NCBI RefSeq assembly: GCF_014207595.1
Contig: NZ_JACHGY010000001.1
Span: 1,736,001-1,800,000 of the forward strand
Direction of reading: 5' to 3'
Length of the DNA: 64,000 nucleotides
Origin: Algisphaera agarilytica
Lineage (GTDB): Bacteria > Planctomycetota > Phycisphaerae > Phycisphaerales > Phycisphaeraceae
A model generated the notes under the pieces. It did no database searches and was not told the DNA's origin. It was given only the letters and a program-made list of their open reading frames with translations. Position numbers and translations under genes: made by a program. Of the stretch, positions 24,521 to 35,933 are shown in pieces; positions within the stretch are counted from its first letter, which is position 1, and every line of letters begins with the position of its first letter.

Positions 24521-25637
24521 TGGGTTGTGGTTCGGGCGAGCCCGCCGCTTCGGCGATCGCGTGATCGACCGCCTCGCCGCCGTCGATGAACTGCATCTGC
24601 ACCACGGGCCGGAAGATCGGGAGCGTGGACTTCACGCCGCCGGCTTTCTTGCGCCATTTCACCCAGTCTTTCTCGGTGATGATCACGGCGTCGGCGCCGC
24701 GTTCTTCGGCCGTGTGGAAGACGCCGGAGATATCGGTGCGGTTGTAGTTGCGGTGGTCCTCGAAAACGATGTGCCCGACGCACTTCCCCGCAACCTCGCG
24801 CATGGACTTCTCGAAATCGCTCGGGTTGCCCACGCCGGAGCAGCCCAACACGGTTTTGTTGGCCAGGTATTCGACCGGGAGGTCTTTGTAACCCTGCCGC
24901 ATGTTGGCCCAGTGGTGCCGGGCGTGGGCCAGCGGAGGCCGGCCGGTGAGGCGCTCGATGCGCTGGTCCAATTCGGCCAACTCGTCGGGGTCCACGCGGT
25001 CGGCCCGGGTGACGATCACCTGGTCGGCCCGCTTGAGGTTGCCGATCGGTTCACGCAGCAGGCCACGAGGCAACACCCGCCCGAAACCGAACGGCACGCT
25101 CGCATCGACCAACACCAGATTCAGGTCGCGGTGGGCCCTGCGGTGTTGGAACCCGTCGTCGAGCACGAACACCGAGACTTCGGGACGATCGGCCAAGACG
25201 TCGCGCGCGCCATCGATTCGGGAAGGGTTGGCCATGACCGGGACATCGCCGCCCAGCGAGCCGCGGAGGACTGCGGCTTCGTCGCTGCCCTTTTTGCTTT
25301 CGAGGCCCGCGGGTTCATAGCCGCGCATCAGGACCGCGGGTTGGTGACCCATCGCCTGAAGCCGACGTACCAATTCGATAACCATCGGCGTCTTGCCCGT
25401 GCCGCCGGCGGTGATGTTGCCAACACTGATGGTTGGTCGGCCGAGCGGTTTCGATGGCATGACGCCGAGGTTGTACAGCGTGTTTCGGACGCCGGTGGCG
25501 AGACGGTACGGAGGCGTGCCCAGGTTGGTGACCAGCCGCAGCCCGATGGCGAGGGGGTCACGGGCCTGCCCGGACATGATGCCGTGGAGACGATCGGACT
25601 TGGGGATTCGTGGGAGGAGGCGTCGGCGGCTGCGCAT
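24504..25637 (-). CDS. lpxK: Tetraacyldisaccharide 4'-kinase
   Basis: Phosphorylates the 4' position of the lipid A disaccharide at the inner membrane. The 377-residue protein has an N-terminal membrane-associated region, the P-loop VGNITAGGTGKTPMV (about residues 72-86), RGYEP, VFVLDDGFQHRRAHRDLNLVLVDA (the DDGFQH signature with catalytic Asp), PRGLLREP and ADQVIVTRAD. Its C-terminal codons come from a REP-like arm. The start is 4 bases after the maf stop, so the two genes are likely cotranscribed, with hldE following. Confidence 0.94.
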   Translation of the reverse strand: MRSRRRLLPRIPKSDRLHGIMSGQARDPLAIGLRLVTNLGTPPYRLATGVRNTLYNLGVMPSKPLGRPTISVGNITAGGTGKTPMVIELVRRLQAMGHQPAVLMRGYEPAGLESKKGSDEAAVLRGSLGGDVPVMANPSRIDGARDVLADRPEVSVFVLDDGFQHRRAHRDLNLVLVDASVPFGFGRVLPRGLLREPIGNLKRADQVIVTRADRVDPDELAELDQRIERLTGRPPLAHARHHWANMRQGYKDLPVEYLANKTVLGCSGVGNPSDFEKSMREVAGKCVGHIVFEDHRNYNRTDISGVFHTAEERGADAVIITEKDWVKWRKKAGGVKSTLPIFRPVVQMQFIDGGEAVDHAIAEAAGSPEPQPTERET

Positions 25638-25641
25638 GAGA

Positions 25642-26304
25642 TCAGTCGGTTGCGGTTGGATGCGGTTCGCGTGGGATGCCCAAAGCGGTCAGAAGCGGAG
25701 TGAGTCGATTCATGGGCAACCCCATGACGGTGCCGGGGTCACCCTCGACCGTGATGGGCCAGCCCGCGTCTTGCCGTTCCTGGAGGTTGTACCCCCCCGC
25801 CTTGCCGACCCACTGGTCGGTGCCGACATAGCGTAGCAACTCGTCCTCGGGGACCTGACCCAGGTTCACGCTGGCGGTGTCGACGAAAGACTCGATGGTG
25901 CCGTCGGGCAGGCGGAGGCAGACGCCGGTGGCGATGGTGTGACGACGCCCCACCAGGCTTTGGAGCATGGCCAGGGCCTGGTCTGGGGTCTCGGGCGTAC
26001 CGATGAGCTTGCCGTTTGGAGCCACGCCCACGGTATCGGAAGTGAGGATGACGCTGTTCGGAAACTGCGAGATCAGGCTGTCGGGCAGTTGGGCCGCTTT
26101 ATGCTCGGCCAAATACAGCGCGGCCTCGGGGCCTTCGGGGACCTGATCGAACGCCTGATTGGGGTCGGCGGGGTCCTGAAAGTCCGGGGTGATTTGATGC
26201 GGTTTAAATCCTTTTTCACGCAACAATTGCGCTCGCCGGGGGGATCGGCTGGCCAAGAGTAAACGCGGTTCATTGGTCGGGGATGCGTCGGACAAGGCGG
26301 GCAT
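25642..26304 (-). CDS. maf: Maf-family nucleoside triphosphate pyrophosphatase
   Basis: House-cleaning enzyme that hydrolyses dTTP/UTP or modified nucleotides; family members also affect septation. I start it at the ATG at 26304 (MPALSDASP); the GTG at 26352 adds an unconserved-looking leader. Motifs are LLLASRSPRRAQLLREKGF (the SxSPRR nucleotide-binding motif), VILTSDTVGV (catalytic Asp), LVGRRHTIATGVCL, and the WVGKAGGYNLQERQDAGW C-terminal core. It is first in maf-lpxK-hldE and divergent from the ParA-CBM gene. Confidence 0.93.
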   Translation of the reverse strand: MPALSDASPTNEPRLLLASRSPRRAQLLREKGFKPHQITPDFQDPADPNQAFDQVPEGPEAALYLAEHKAAQLPDSLISQFPNSVILTSDTVGVAPNGKLIGTPETPDQALAMLQSLVGRRHTIATGVCLRLPDGTIESFVDTASVNLGQVPEDELLRYVGTDQWVGKAGGYNLQERQDAGWPITVEGDPGTVMGLPMNRLTPLLTALGIPREPHPTATD

Positions 26305-26411
26305 TGTAGGGTCGGGGCTCCTAAACCCAAAAAACCTCAAGGTTTCCCCCACTTAACCCCGATAAATCCGAGGGTGGGTGGCTCCCTTTCACGGACGGAA
26401 GGCTATCAGAC

Positions 26412-28007
26412 GTGCGCACGATCGCGATTATCAACCAAAAAGGCGGGTGTGGGAAAACCACCACGTCGATCAATCTCGCCGCTGTTCTCGCGTTGAAAGG
26501 CCACCGAACGCTCCTCGTGGATATGGACCCCCAGTCGCATTGCGCGCTGGGCCTTGCGGTTCCCGACACCCAGATCGAACGCAGCACCGCCGACCTGCTC
26601 CGCCACGGGCTGGACGGCTCGATGTCCGTCGGTGACATCACCTGGCAGATCAGCCGTGGGCTGGACCTCGCTCCCTCGTCCATGGACCTGGCCGCGATGG
26701 AGCAGCAGCTCGCCGCCGCCCCCGACAAAGACCGCCGGCTGGTGCAGGTGCTTTCGACGGTCCAGGACAAATACGACTTCTGCATCATCGACTGCCCGCC
26801 CAGCATCGGCCTGCTGACGTTCAACGCGTTGCGGGCCGCCGACGAGGTGCTCATCCCCGTGGAGACCGGCTACTTCGCGATGCAGGGTTCGGTTCGACAA
26901 GAACAAACCATCGACATGCTCGTCCGCCGCGTCGGCCACAAGGTGCGCTTCCGCGTGCTGCCGACGATGTACGACGTGCGGACCAAGCTGGCCCGCGAGA
27001 TTCTTGGGGAACTCAAGAAGCATTTCGCCGAGCGCGTGCTCCCGCTGGTGATCAACTTCAACAGCAAGCTCAAGGAAGCCGCGAGCTTCGGCCAGCCCAT
27101 CACCGAATACGACGCCGCGTCGCGTGGTATGCAGGACTTCGAGGCCCTCGCCGAGTGGTTGCTCACCAACCCCCCCGCCGCCCCGGTGTCGTTCGCCCCG
27201 CAGGAAGACGCGACCATCGAAAACGGCGAGTTGGCTCAGGCTCAGATGCCCACACCCGAAACCACCCGCACCCTCAGCAGCCAGGCCCCGGTCCCCGCGC
27301 CGGCCAGCCGCAGCAGCAACCCCGCCTTGAGCCGTGCCGCCGAGCTGGTCGAACGGGCCCGCGCCTTGTCCGCCCGCACCGCGAGCCTCGCCGAGCGATT
27401 CAAAGAAGACCCCGACCAGGACGCCTTCGCTCAGCCGATCGCGCCGCCCCCGCAAACACCTACTCCGCAGGCTGATCCGCTGGCCCCAGTGGAGATTCAA
27501 CCCGCCGCCCAGGTGCCCACGCCCACGGTTCGCCCCGATCTGCTGCCGCGTTCGACCCCCGCCCCGGCGGTTGCCACGACCCCGGCCTCGCCCGAGCTGA
27601 GCCCCGCAGCCGCCGCATCAGCGCCGAGCTCCAACGGTGCCGCGACCCTCGCGCCGCAGGCACCCGCGCAGACTCAGGCCGTGGAATCGCTCGAAGAAAA
27701 ACTCGCCAAGCTCTACGGCGTCCGCAACACCACCCGCGGAATCCTCTTTGTTCAACCCGCCGACACCGAACTGCCCAACGAAGGCAACCTCGCGATCGCC
27801 GGCGACTTCAACAACTGGAACCCCTCCCAGACCCCGATGACCAAGGACGAAAACCTTGGCGTCTGGCGGGCCTGCGTCAACGTCCCCCCCGGGCGTTACC
27901 GCTACCGCCTGGTGAAGAACGGCCAATGGGTCCAGGACCCGTTCAACCGCACCGTGGAATCCAACCCCTTCGGCGAGTTGAACAACATCATCGAGATCAA
28001 AGCCTAA
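26412..28007 (+). CDS. ParA/MinD-type ATPase fused to C-terminal AMPK-beta-type glycogen-binding domain (CBM48)
   Basis: A 531-residue fusion. Residues 1-255 are a ParA ATPase: INQKGGCGKTTTSINLA (deviant Walker A with signature Lys 10), LLVDMDPQSHCALGL, and FCIIDCPPSIGLLTFNAL (Walker B). Residues about 260-440 are a Pro/Ala-rich linker with one helical piece (ELVERARALSARTASLAERF). Residues about 443-531 match AMPK1-CBM: LAIAGDFNNWNPS, GVWRACVNVPPGRYRYRLV, NGQWVQDP and LNNIIEI. They keep the two Trp residues and the Asn that stack on glucans in AMPK beta (family knowledge). The start is a GTG with GGAAGG upstream. The inferred role is positioning or regulation of a polysaccharide-linked cargo; the function is unproven. 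The next gene is likely its partner. Confidence 0.85.
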   Translation: MRTIAIINQKGGCGKTTTSINLAAVLALKGHRTLLVDMDPQSHCALGLAVPDTQIERSTADLLRHGLDGSMSVGDITWQISRGLDLAPSSMDLAAMEQQLAAAPDKDRRLVQVLSTVQDKYDFCIIDCPPSIGLLTFNALRAADEVLIPVETGYFAMQGSVRQEQTIDMLVRRVGHKVRFRVLPTMYDVRTKLAREILGELKKHFAERVLPLVINFNSKLKEAASFGQPITEYDAASRGMQDFEALAEWLLTNPPAAPVSFAPQEDATIENGELAQAQMPTPETTRTLSSQAPVPAPASRSSNPALSRAAELVERARALSARTASLAERFKEDPDQDAFAQPIAPPPQTPTPQADPLAPVEIQPAAQVPTPTVRPDLLPRSTPAPAVATTPASPELSPAAAASAPSSNGAATLAPQAPAQTQAVESLEEKLAKLYGVRNTTRGILFVQPADTELPNEGNLAIAGDFNNWNPSQTPMTKDENLGVWRACVNVPPGRYRYRLVKNGQWVQDPFNRTVESNPFGELNNIIEIKA

Positions 28008-28013
28008 AACAGA

Positions 28014-28093
28014 AGTGATGAGTGACGAGTAAACACCGATGAGTACATCCCGATCGAATCGCACTCATCACGGTTCACTGTTGACTCATCACT
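28014..28093. repeat. Inverted pair of heptad-repeat arms after the ParA-CBM gene
   Basis: AGTGATGAGT (28014-28023) and its exact reverse complement ACTCATCACT (28084-28093) bracket an 80-base element with further heptad steps (GATGAGT, GACGAGT; internal ACTCATCAC). The right arm lies 8 bases before the ATG of the next gene. Confidence 0.75.
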
Positions 28094-28101
28094 AAAACCT
28101 C

Positions 28102-29799
28102 ATGGACGAGAAAACCAACAACACACTCGATGCCTTGGCCGAACTGTTCCTCACCGAGGACCAGCCGGGCGGCGACGCGTTGTCCGGCCCCGCCCCGATC
28201 AAGATGCGCCCCAAGGCCGCTCAGGTCGCCCGGCCGTCGTCCATGAACGAGCCACCCGATCCCACCCTCGGCGAACTCGACGAGCTCACCCAGGAACTGC
28301 TCGGGGATGCCGCCGCGCTGTTGGCGAGCTACCAGGACACCGATCACACCGCGAGCGATTACCAGCAGCCCCCAGCCGACACCCCGGCTCACGATGAAGA
28401 CGGGCCGAAGCTGCGGCTGGCGGGCGGAGAAGATGATTCGGAATCGAGCGACCGGTCGAGCGGGAGGCCGCAACCGATTATCGGTGTGGCCGAGGCCGTG
28501 GTGCTGGGCAACCTCCCCGGCATGGCCGGTCCCTGGCTGACGCAGTACGGCCAACTGCTGGCCCAGCAAGACGGCGCGGTTGCGATCCTGCACGTGGATA
28601 CCGACAGCATCGATCTCGAAGTGATCGAACCTACTCAACACGATGCCTCGAACGACCCGGCCGCGGCGGCGTTCCGAGGCCCGAGCCTCCGGGTACCGCC
28701 GGGCGGTTTTGCGGGGCGTGACATGATCGCGGTGTTGGAGCAGCTGTGCCGATCCCGCGTCTTGCCGGTGCGGACGATCCTGTTGCACATGGACCCGACG
28801 CCCGAGGCGTTGCCCCGTCTGTTGGACCTGGACTACTGGACCCTGCTTAGTGGCGCGGACGACGCGGCGATCGTAGCGGGCTACCGGTTGCTCAAATCGC
28901 TGATCGAATCCGATGACGAAGCCGCTCGTGCCCATGTCGGCCTGATGGTGGTGGGTTCGGATAAAGACGCGGGGCAGAAAGCAGCAAAGAAGCTGCGATC
29001 TGCCGTGGCGAACTTCCTGCATACGCCTGTCGAACTCATCGGCTACCAGCAGAAGATGATTCCTGCACGCTGCCGCACGCTCGGCACGTTTACCGAACTC
29101 CAAACCCTGTGGCCGCGCTTGATCGATTGGCTGTCGAAGCTCGAAGCCCCGACCGTCGATCCCGCTACCGACGTTCAACCCGAACGCGCGCCCGTGGTTT
29201 CGGCCATCGATACGTTTGAGTCCGCAGAGGATGTCTCCGCCGCTTCAGAAGCGACGCACGCCACGCTGCCGCCGCTCGACGAGCCGGTCGAGGTGCAAGC
29301 CACCCCCGAACCCAAGCCGTCTTCGGATACGCCCGCCTGGGAACTCACGCCCGAGCCCACCGACGCCCAAGAAATCGATCTGTTCAGCCTGATCGATTCG
29401 GACGCCCGTGCCGCGGCCTCGATCCCCGGCGGCCTGGCCCTCGAAGCCCGCTGCCCCAGCCAGCCGCACACCCAGCTCGCTCTGGATTCCATCGGCCGGC
29501 TGCATCTGTTGCACCGTCACGATTCGGCCGAAGGCGACCCGCCCACGCCGAAGGAAGCGATCGTGGAACTCGTTGCGGTTCGTGACTGGGCTCGCCAGCA
29601 CCGCCAGCTGCTGCAACTCACGGAGCGCGGCCGCCGCTTCGACCCGGATGCCGACCCCGTGCTGCACCTGTTCACCGACCGGGCCGACCTCTCGGTCAAC
29701 CTCGTTGCCCGCCTGGGCGATCTGCTGAAGCTGCACCTGTTGCGTGATGTGGCGGTCGGCGACGAGCGGACCTTCTTCTGCACGCCGCTCTCGGCGTAA
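28102..29799 (+). CDS. Unknown 565-residue protein, probable partner of the ParA-CBM fusion
   Basis: Not recognised. Residues 1-125 are acidic and low in complexity. A central alpha/beta domain (about 130-345) has the strand-helix rhythm of MinD/FleN-type SIMIBI proteins: VVLGNLPGMAGPWLTQYGQLLAQ where a P-loop would be, AILHVDTDSIDLEVI, and YWTLLSGADDAAIVAGYRLLK followed by HVGLMVVGSDKDAGQKAAKK. There is no GKT/S, so nucleotide binding seems lost (inference). A Pro/Glu linker (about 350-440) precedes a C-terminal domain (about 445-565). It lies 94 bases after the ParA-CBM gene on the same strand. No Shine-Dalgarno precedes the ATG. Confidence 0.7.
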   Translation: MDEKTNNTLDALAELFLTEDQPGGDALSGPAPIKMRPKAAQVARPSSMNEPPDPTLGELDELTQELLGDAAALLASYQDTDHTASDYQQPPADTPAHDEDGPKLRLAGGEDDSESSDRSSGRPQPIIGVAEAVVLGNLPGMAGPWLTQYGQLLAQQDGAVAILHVDTDSIDLEVIEPTQHDASNDPAAAAFRGPSLRVPPGGFAGRDMIAVLEQLCRSRVLPVRTILLHMDPTPEALPRLLDLDYWTLLSGADDAAIVAGYRLLKSLIESDDEAARAHVGLMVVGSDKDAGQKAAKKLRSAVANFLHTPVELIGYQQKMIPARCRTLGTFTELQTLWPRLIDWLSKLEAPTVDPATDVQPERAPVVSAIDTFESAEDVSAASEATHATLPPLDEPVEVQATPEPKPSSDTPAWELTPEPTDAQEIDLFSLIDSDARAAASIPGGLALEARCPSQPHTQLALDSIGRLHLLHRHDSAEGDPPTPKEAIVELVAVRDWARQHRQLLQLTERGRRFDPDADPVLHLFTDRADLSVNLVARLGDLLKLHLLRDVAVGDERTFFCTPLSA

Positions 29800-29846
29800 G
29801 CCCCGGCGCTATTCCAAAACTCATCTGAAGTGGTTACTCTGCCGCC

Positions 29847-30521
29847 ATGCGCATCTTTGCGATTGGCGATATCCACGGCTGCTCGTCTGCACTTCGGGCC
29901 TTGGTGAAACTGGTGGGGATCGGTGAGGAAGACCTGCTGATCACGCTCGGGGATTACGTGGACAAGGGCCCGGACACGCCTGGGGTGTTGGACTGGCTGT
30001 GTGCACGCCAACGCCACAACCCCGAATCGCTGATCGCACTGCGGGGCAACCACGACCAGATGATGCTCGACGCCCGCCACAACCACGCCGCGTTCAAGGA
30101 TTGGTGGTACAGCAACGGCGACAAGACGCTCGACGCCTACCCCCCGTCCCGCGATGGGGACCCGCTCAGCTCGGTCCCGCAGCGCCACTGGGACTTCCTC
30201 GAAGACACACGGCTCTACTACGACACACCCACCCACTTCTACGTCCACGGCAACGTGAATCACGAACTGCCGCTCAGCAAGCAGTCCACGGACTCTCTGC
30301 TGTGGGACAAGTTTTACGACCCCGACCCGCACGTGTCGGGCAAGACCATGGTCGCGGGGCACACCTCGCAGAAGTCCGGCGAAGTATTAGACCTCGGCCA
30401 CGCGGTATGCATCGACACCTGGGCCTGCGGTCAGGGCTGGCTGACTTGCCTCGAACCCGAGACCGGCCGGATCTGGCAGGCGAATCAAACGGGCAAGACC
30501 CGCATCACCGAGCGGGTTTGA
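29847..30521 (+). CDS. PPP-family metallophosphatase (serine/threonine phosphatase or ApaH-like)
   Basis: A 224-residue calcineurin-like enzyme with every PPP metal motif: AIGDIHGCSSAL (GDxHG), TLGDYVDKGPDTPG (GDxxDRG class), LRGNHDQMML (GNHD), FYVHGNVNHE and VAGHTSQKSG. The size and motif set fit bacterial PrpA/PrpB-like protein phosphatases or diadenosine tetraphosphatases; the substrate cannot be decided. It lies 47 bases after the 565-residue gene, on the same strand. Confidence 0.88.
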   Translation: MRIFAIGDIHGCSSALRALVKLVGIGEEDLLITLGDYVDKGPDTPGVLDWLCARQRHNPESLIALRGNHDQMMLDARHNHAAFKDWWYSNGDKTLDAYPPSRDGDPLSSVPQRHWDFLEDTRLYYDTPTHFYVHGNVNHELPLSKQSTDSLLWDKFYDPDPHVSGKTMVAGHTSQKSGEVLDLGHAVCIDTWACGQGWLTCLEPETGRIWQANQTGKTRITERV

Positions 30522-30547
30522 TCCCAACCCAATTTCCGGAGAATGGT

Positions 30548-31930
30548 TTACGCGTCGTTGGACGCGATGAGGCCGATGTCTTCGGCGTCGTCATCGCTGG
30601 ATTGCACGTGTCCGACACCAATGGCTTGACGTAGATCGCCCAGGCTGATGAGCCCGACTTCGACCTTGGCCAGGCCATCATCGATCAGCGAGGTGTGGCC
30701 GCGCAGGTTGAGTTGATCGCGGATCTCGCGTTCGCTGGCATCGGCGAGGATGAGCTCGACGTCTTGCTCGGTGAGTTGGAGGACTTCGTAGACGCCGATG
30801 CGACCTTCGCCGGTGATCGCCTGGCGGCCGGCGTGGGCGGGCGTGTCGTAGCAGGTCTTGGGCACGCTTTTGCCTACGGCCTTGAGCCAGTGCAGGTCGG
30901 CCTCATCGGGCTCGACTTCGACCCGGGCCACGGGGTCGAGCCGGCGGACCAGGCGTTGGGCCACGACCATCCGCAGGCTGGCGGCGATCTGGTGGTTGCT
31001 CACCCCGCGGTTGCGCAGCGCGGTGATCGCGCCCGCCGCGTCGCGGCAGTGCAGGGTGCTCATCACGACCCGCCCGGTGATCGCGGCTTCGGCGGCGGCG
31101 TCGGCCGAGGCGTCGTCTCGCATCTCGCCAACCATCACGATGTTGGGGTCCAGCCGCAGCATCGATCGGATCGCGACGGGGAACGTCAGGCCTTGTCGCT
31201 CATTGACCTGGATCTGGGTCAGGCCTTCGAGGCGGTACTCGACGGGGTCTTCGATGGTGACCACGCTGCGGGCGCTGTTGCGGAAGCGCTGCAGGAGGGT
31301 GTAGAGCGTGGTGGTCTTGCCGCTGCCGGTGGGGCCGACGGTCAGGAACAGGCCGTCGGGGTTCTCGGCCCAGCGTTCGATGGTTTGGAATTGCGCTCCA
31401 CTGAGGCCGATGCCGTCGAGCTGCTGGTTGGCCCGTTGCGGGTCGAGCAAGCGGATCGCGATCTTGTCGCCGGCCACCGAGGGGATGGTGGTGACGCGGA
31501 GGTCGACGTGGTGGCCGTTGATCTCTTGACGCCAGCGGCCCTCTTGCGGGGTGAAGCTGCGCATGGGGTCGATCTCGGCTGCGCCCTTGACCTGGTTGAT
31601 CAGCCGCTGCGTGCTGTCGCCGAGGAACTCCGCCGTGTCGTAGAGCACGCCGTTGACCCGGAAGCGGACGATGCAACCGTCGTTGGCGGGGTCGATGTGA
31701 ATGTCGGATGCGCCTTGCTGAGTCGCATCAAGCACAAGGGTTGACGCGAGGTTGGCTGCGGCACTTTCGTCGCTGCGTAACGCTTCGTGGGTGGCCGGCA
31801 CCATGTCCGGGTGCAGCTGGCGAAGCGGTTCCTCGCGGACTTCTTCGTTCAGGTCCAAGGGGGCGTCCTCGGCCGAGGCGCGATACAAACGGAAGGAACG
31901 TACGGGCGCGGGCGAGGTCTTTTCGGCCAT
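30548..31930 (-). CDS. GspE/PilB-type secretion/pilus ATPase, short form
   Basis: Hexameric ATPase that powers pilus or pseudopilus assembly. The 460-residue protein lacks the N-terminal MshEN-type domain of full-length PilB. It has the N2 region (ASDIHIDPANDGCIVRFRVNG), FTPQEGRWRQEI, Walker A LTVGPTGSGKTTTLYTLL, the Asp box, Walker B IVMVGEMRDDASADAAAEAA and the His box STLHCRDAAGA. The usual two CxxC pairs of the GspE zinc subdomain are absent; only one Cys (KTCYDT) lies there. It may serve the pseudopilins encoded at 14072 and 38389; no other machine component is in the window. Confidence 0.88.
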   Translation of the reverse strand: MAEKTSPAPVRSFRLYRASAEDAPLDLNEEVREEPLRQLHPDMVPATHEALRSDESAAANLASTLVLDATQQGASDIHIDPANDGCIVRFRVNGVLYDTAEFLGDSTQRLINQVKGAAEIDPMRSFTPQEGRWRQEINGHHVDLRVTTIPSVAGDKIAIRLLDPQRANQQLDGIGLSGAQFQTIERWAENPDGLFLTVGPTGSGKTTTLYTLLQRFRNSARSVVTIEDPVEYRLEGLTQIQVNERQGLTFPVAIRSMLRLDPNIVMVGEMRDDASADAAAEAAITGRVVMSTLHCRDAAGAITALRNRGVSNHQIAASLRMVVAQRLVRRLDPVARVEVEPDEADLHWLKAVGKSVPKTCYDTPAHAGRQAITGEGRIGVYEVLQLTEQDVELILADASEREIRDQLNLRGHTSLIDDGLAKVEVGLISLGDLRQAIGVGHVQSSDDDAEDIGLIASNDA

Positions 31931-32248
31931 GGTCTTGGATCTCTCGAATAGAGTTGAACTGAAACGTCTGACGGGCCGTGAAGACAGAAGCCCGATCGAA
32001 TTACCATCCCATCGGCCGAATCATTCCCTCAATACGGTGACTCACGATTCCTGCCAGAAAATTTGCGGGGCCACGGCTCAACTCGGACGCTGACCATCGG
32101 CGTCGTGGCCAGCGGAGTGATGCGGCCCAAAAAACTGCCAAATCGGCATGTTTTGACGAAAAATGTCAGGCAAAACAATGAAAAATAGGGGTTTACGACG
32201 TTTGGCGTGGCAAGCAGATTGCTTTTTGTTCAGCGAGAGAATGAATCC

Positions 32249-33139
32249 ATGGCTGTGAAGTTTGAAGACTACTACCAAGTTCTCGGCGTGGCCCGCGACG
32301 CGTCGGCCGATGAGATCAAGCGCGCTTATCGGAAGCTCGCCCAGAAGCTGCATCCCGACCGCAACGATGCCCCGGATGCGGCGGAGAAGTTCAGCAAAGT
32401 CAGCGAGGCGTACGAAGTCCTCAAAGACCCCGAGAAGCGTAAGCGCTACGACCAGTTTGGCGCGAATTACAAAGCGGGTCAGGACTTCCGTCCGCCCCCG
32501 GGATTCGAAGGCTTCGGCGGCGACTCGCGGGGCTTTCACTTCGAAGGGCAGGACTTCTCCGACTTCTTCCGCCAAATGTTCGGCGGCCAAGGCGGAGCAC
32601 AAGGCAACCCGTTCGGGGGTGATCCCTTCGGCGGCGCGGCCCAGGCCCCGCGTGAGCAAGAAGCGGAGATCACCGTCCCGCTCTACGAGGCGTACCACGG
32701 CGGCACCCGACAGCTCACCCTCAGCGGCGGCGCGATGGGGGCGGGCAAGAAGGTCGACGTCAAGATCCCGCCCCGACTCAAGCCCGGCAGCAAGATACGC
32801 CTGCGTGGCGAAAACCTGATCCTCAAGGTCAACGTGGCGCTCGACCCGCGCTTCGGCGTCGACGGCGTGAACCTCACGGCCGACCTGAAGATCAGCCCCG
32901 CGCTCGCGGCGCTGGGCGGCAAGGCCGACGTCGAAACGCTCGACGGCACGGTCAGCATGACCATCCCCCCCGGCATCACCTCGGGCAGCAAGCTGCGCGT
33001 CCGCGGGAAGGGCCTGGGGCCGGAAGCCAAGCGGGGCGATTTGCTGGTGCGTGTTCTCGTGAACGTGCCCAAGGAATTGACCGACGAGCAGCGCAAGCTC
33101 TACGAACAACTACGCGATCTCGAATTGGATGGCCCCTGA
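32249..33139 (+). CDS. cbpA: DnaJ-like co-chaperone without zinc finger (CbpA type)
   Basis: J-domain protein stimulating DnaK. Start at the ATG at 32249 ([14 protein letters not shown]) with GAGAGA upstream. Order: J domain (about 1-70; [25 protein letters not shown]), Gly/Phe linker (about 80-140), then the C-terminal client-binding beta domains (about 145-285; [49 protein letters not shown]). No CxxCxGxG zinc repeats, so it is the CbpA/DnaJ type II class. It precedes clpB on the same strand, forming a protein-disaggregation pair; a large inverted repeat lies between them. Confidence 0.92.
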   Translation: MAVKFEDYYQVLGVARDASADEIKRAYRKLAQKLHPDRNDAPDAAEKFSKVSEAYEVLKDPEKRKRYDQFGANYKAGQDFRPPPGFEGFGGDSRGFHFEGQDFSDFFRQMFGGQGGAQGNPFGGDPFGGAAQAPREQEAEITVPLYEAYHGGTRQLTLSGGAMGAGKKVDVKIPPRLKPGSKIRLRGENLILKVNVALDPRFGVDGVNLTADLKISPALAALGGKADVETLDGTVSMTIPPGITSGSKLRVRGKGLGPEAKRGDLLVRVLVNVPKELTDEQRKLYEQLRDLELDGP

Positions 33140-33152
33140 TCTAATCAAGTCG

Positions 33153-33217
33153 GTTTAGCGGTCGATCGTAGATCGACCCGGAGGCGGGCCAAGGCGATCT
33201 ACGATCGCCCGCTAAAC
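33153..33217. repeat. Long imperfect palindrome between cbpA and clpB
   Basis: Arms 33153-33175 and 33195-33217 (23 bases each, starting GTTTAGCGG and ending CGCTAAAC) pair with a single mismatch around a 19-base GC-rich spacer. No T-tract follows, so it is more like a REP/MITE-type hairpin than a terminator. It lies 13 bases after the cbpA stop. Confidence 0.85.
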
Positions 33218-33242
33218 AATCCGAATGAAGAAAGGTGTCGAT

Positions 33243-35933
<2,691 letters not shown>

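Noticed and set aside
23040-25703. 887-codon plus-strand open frame
   Set aside because: Lies opposite hldE and lpxK, both certain from motifs; its translation is low-complexity Val/Gly/Asp without any domain.
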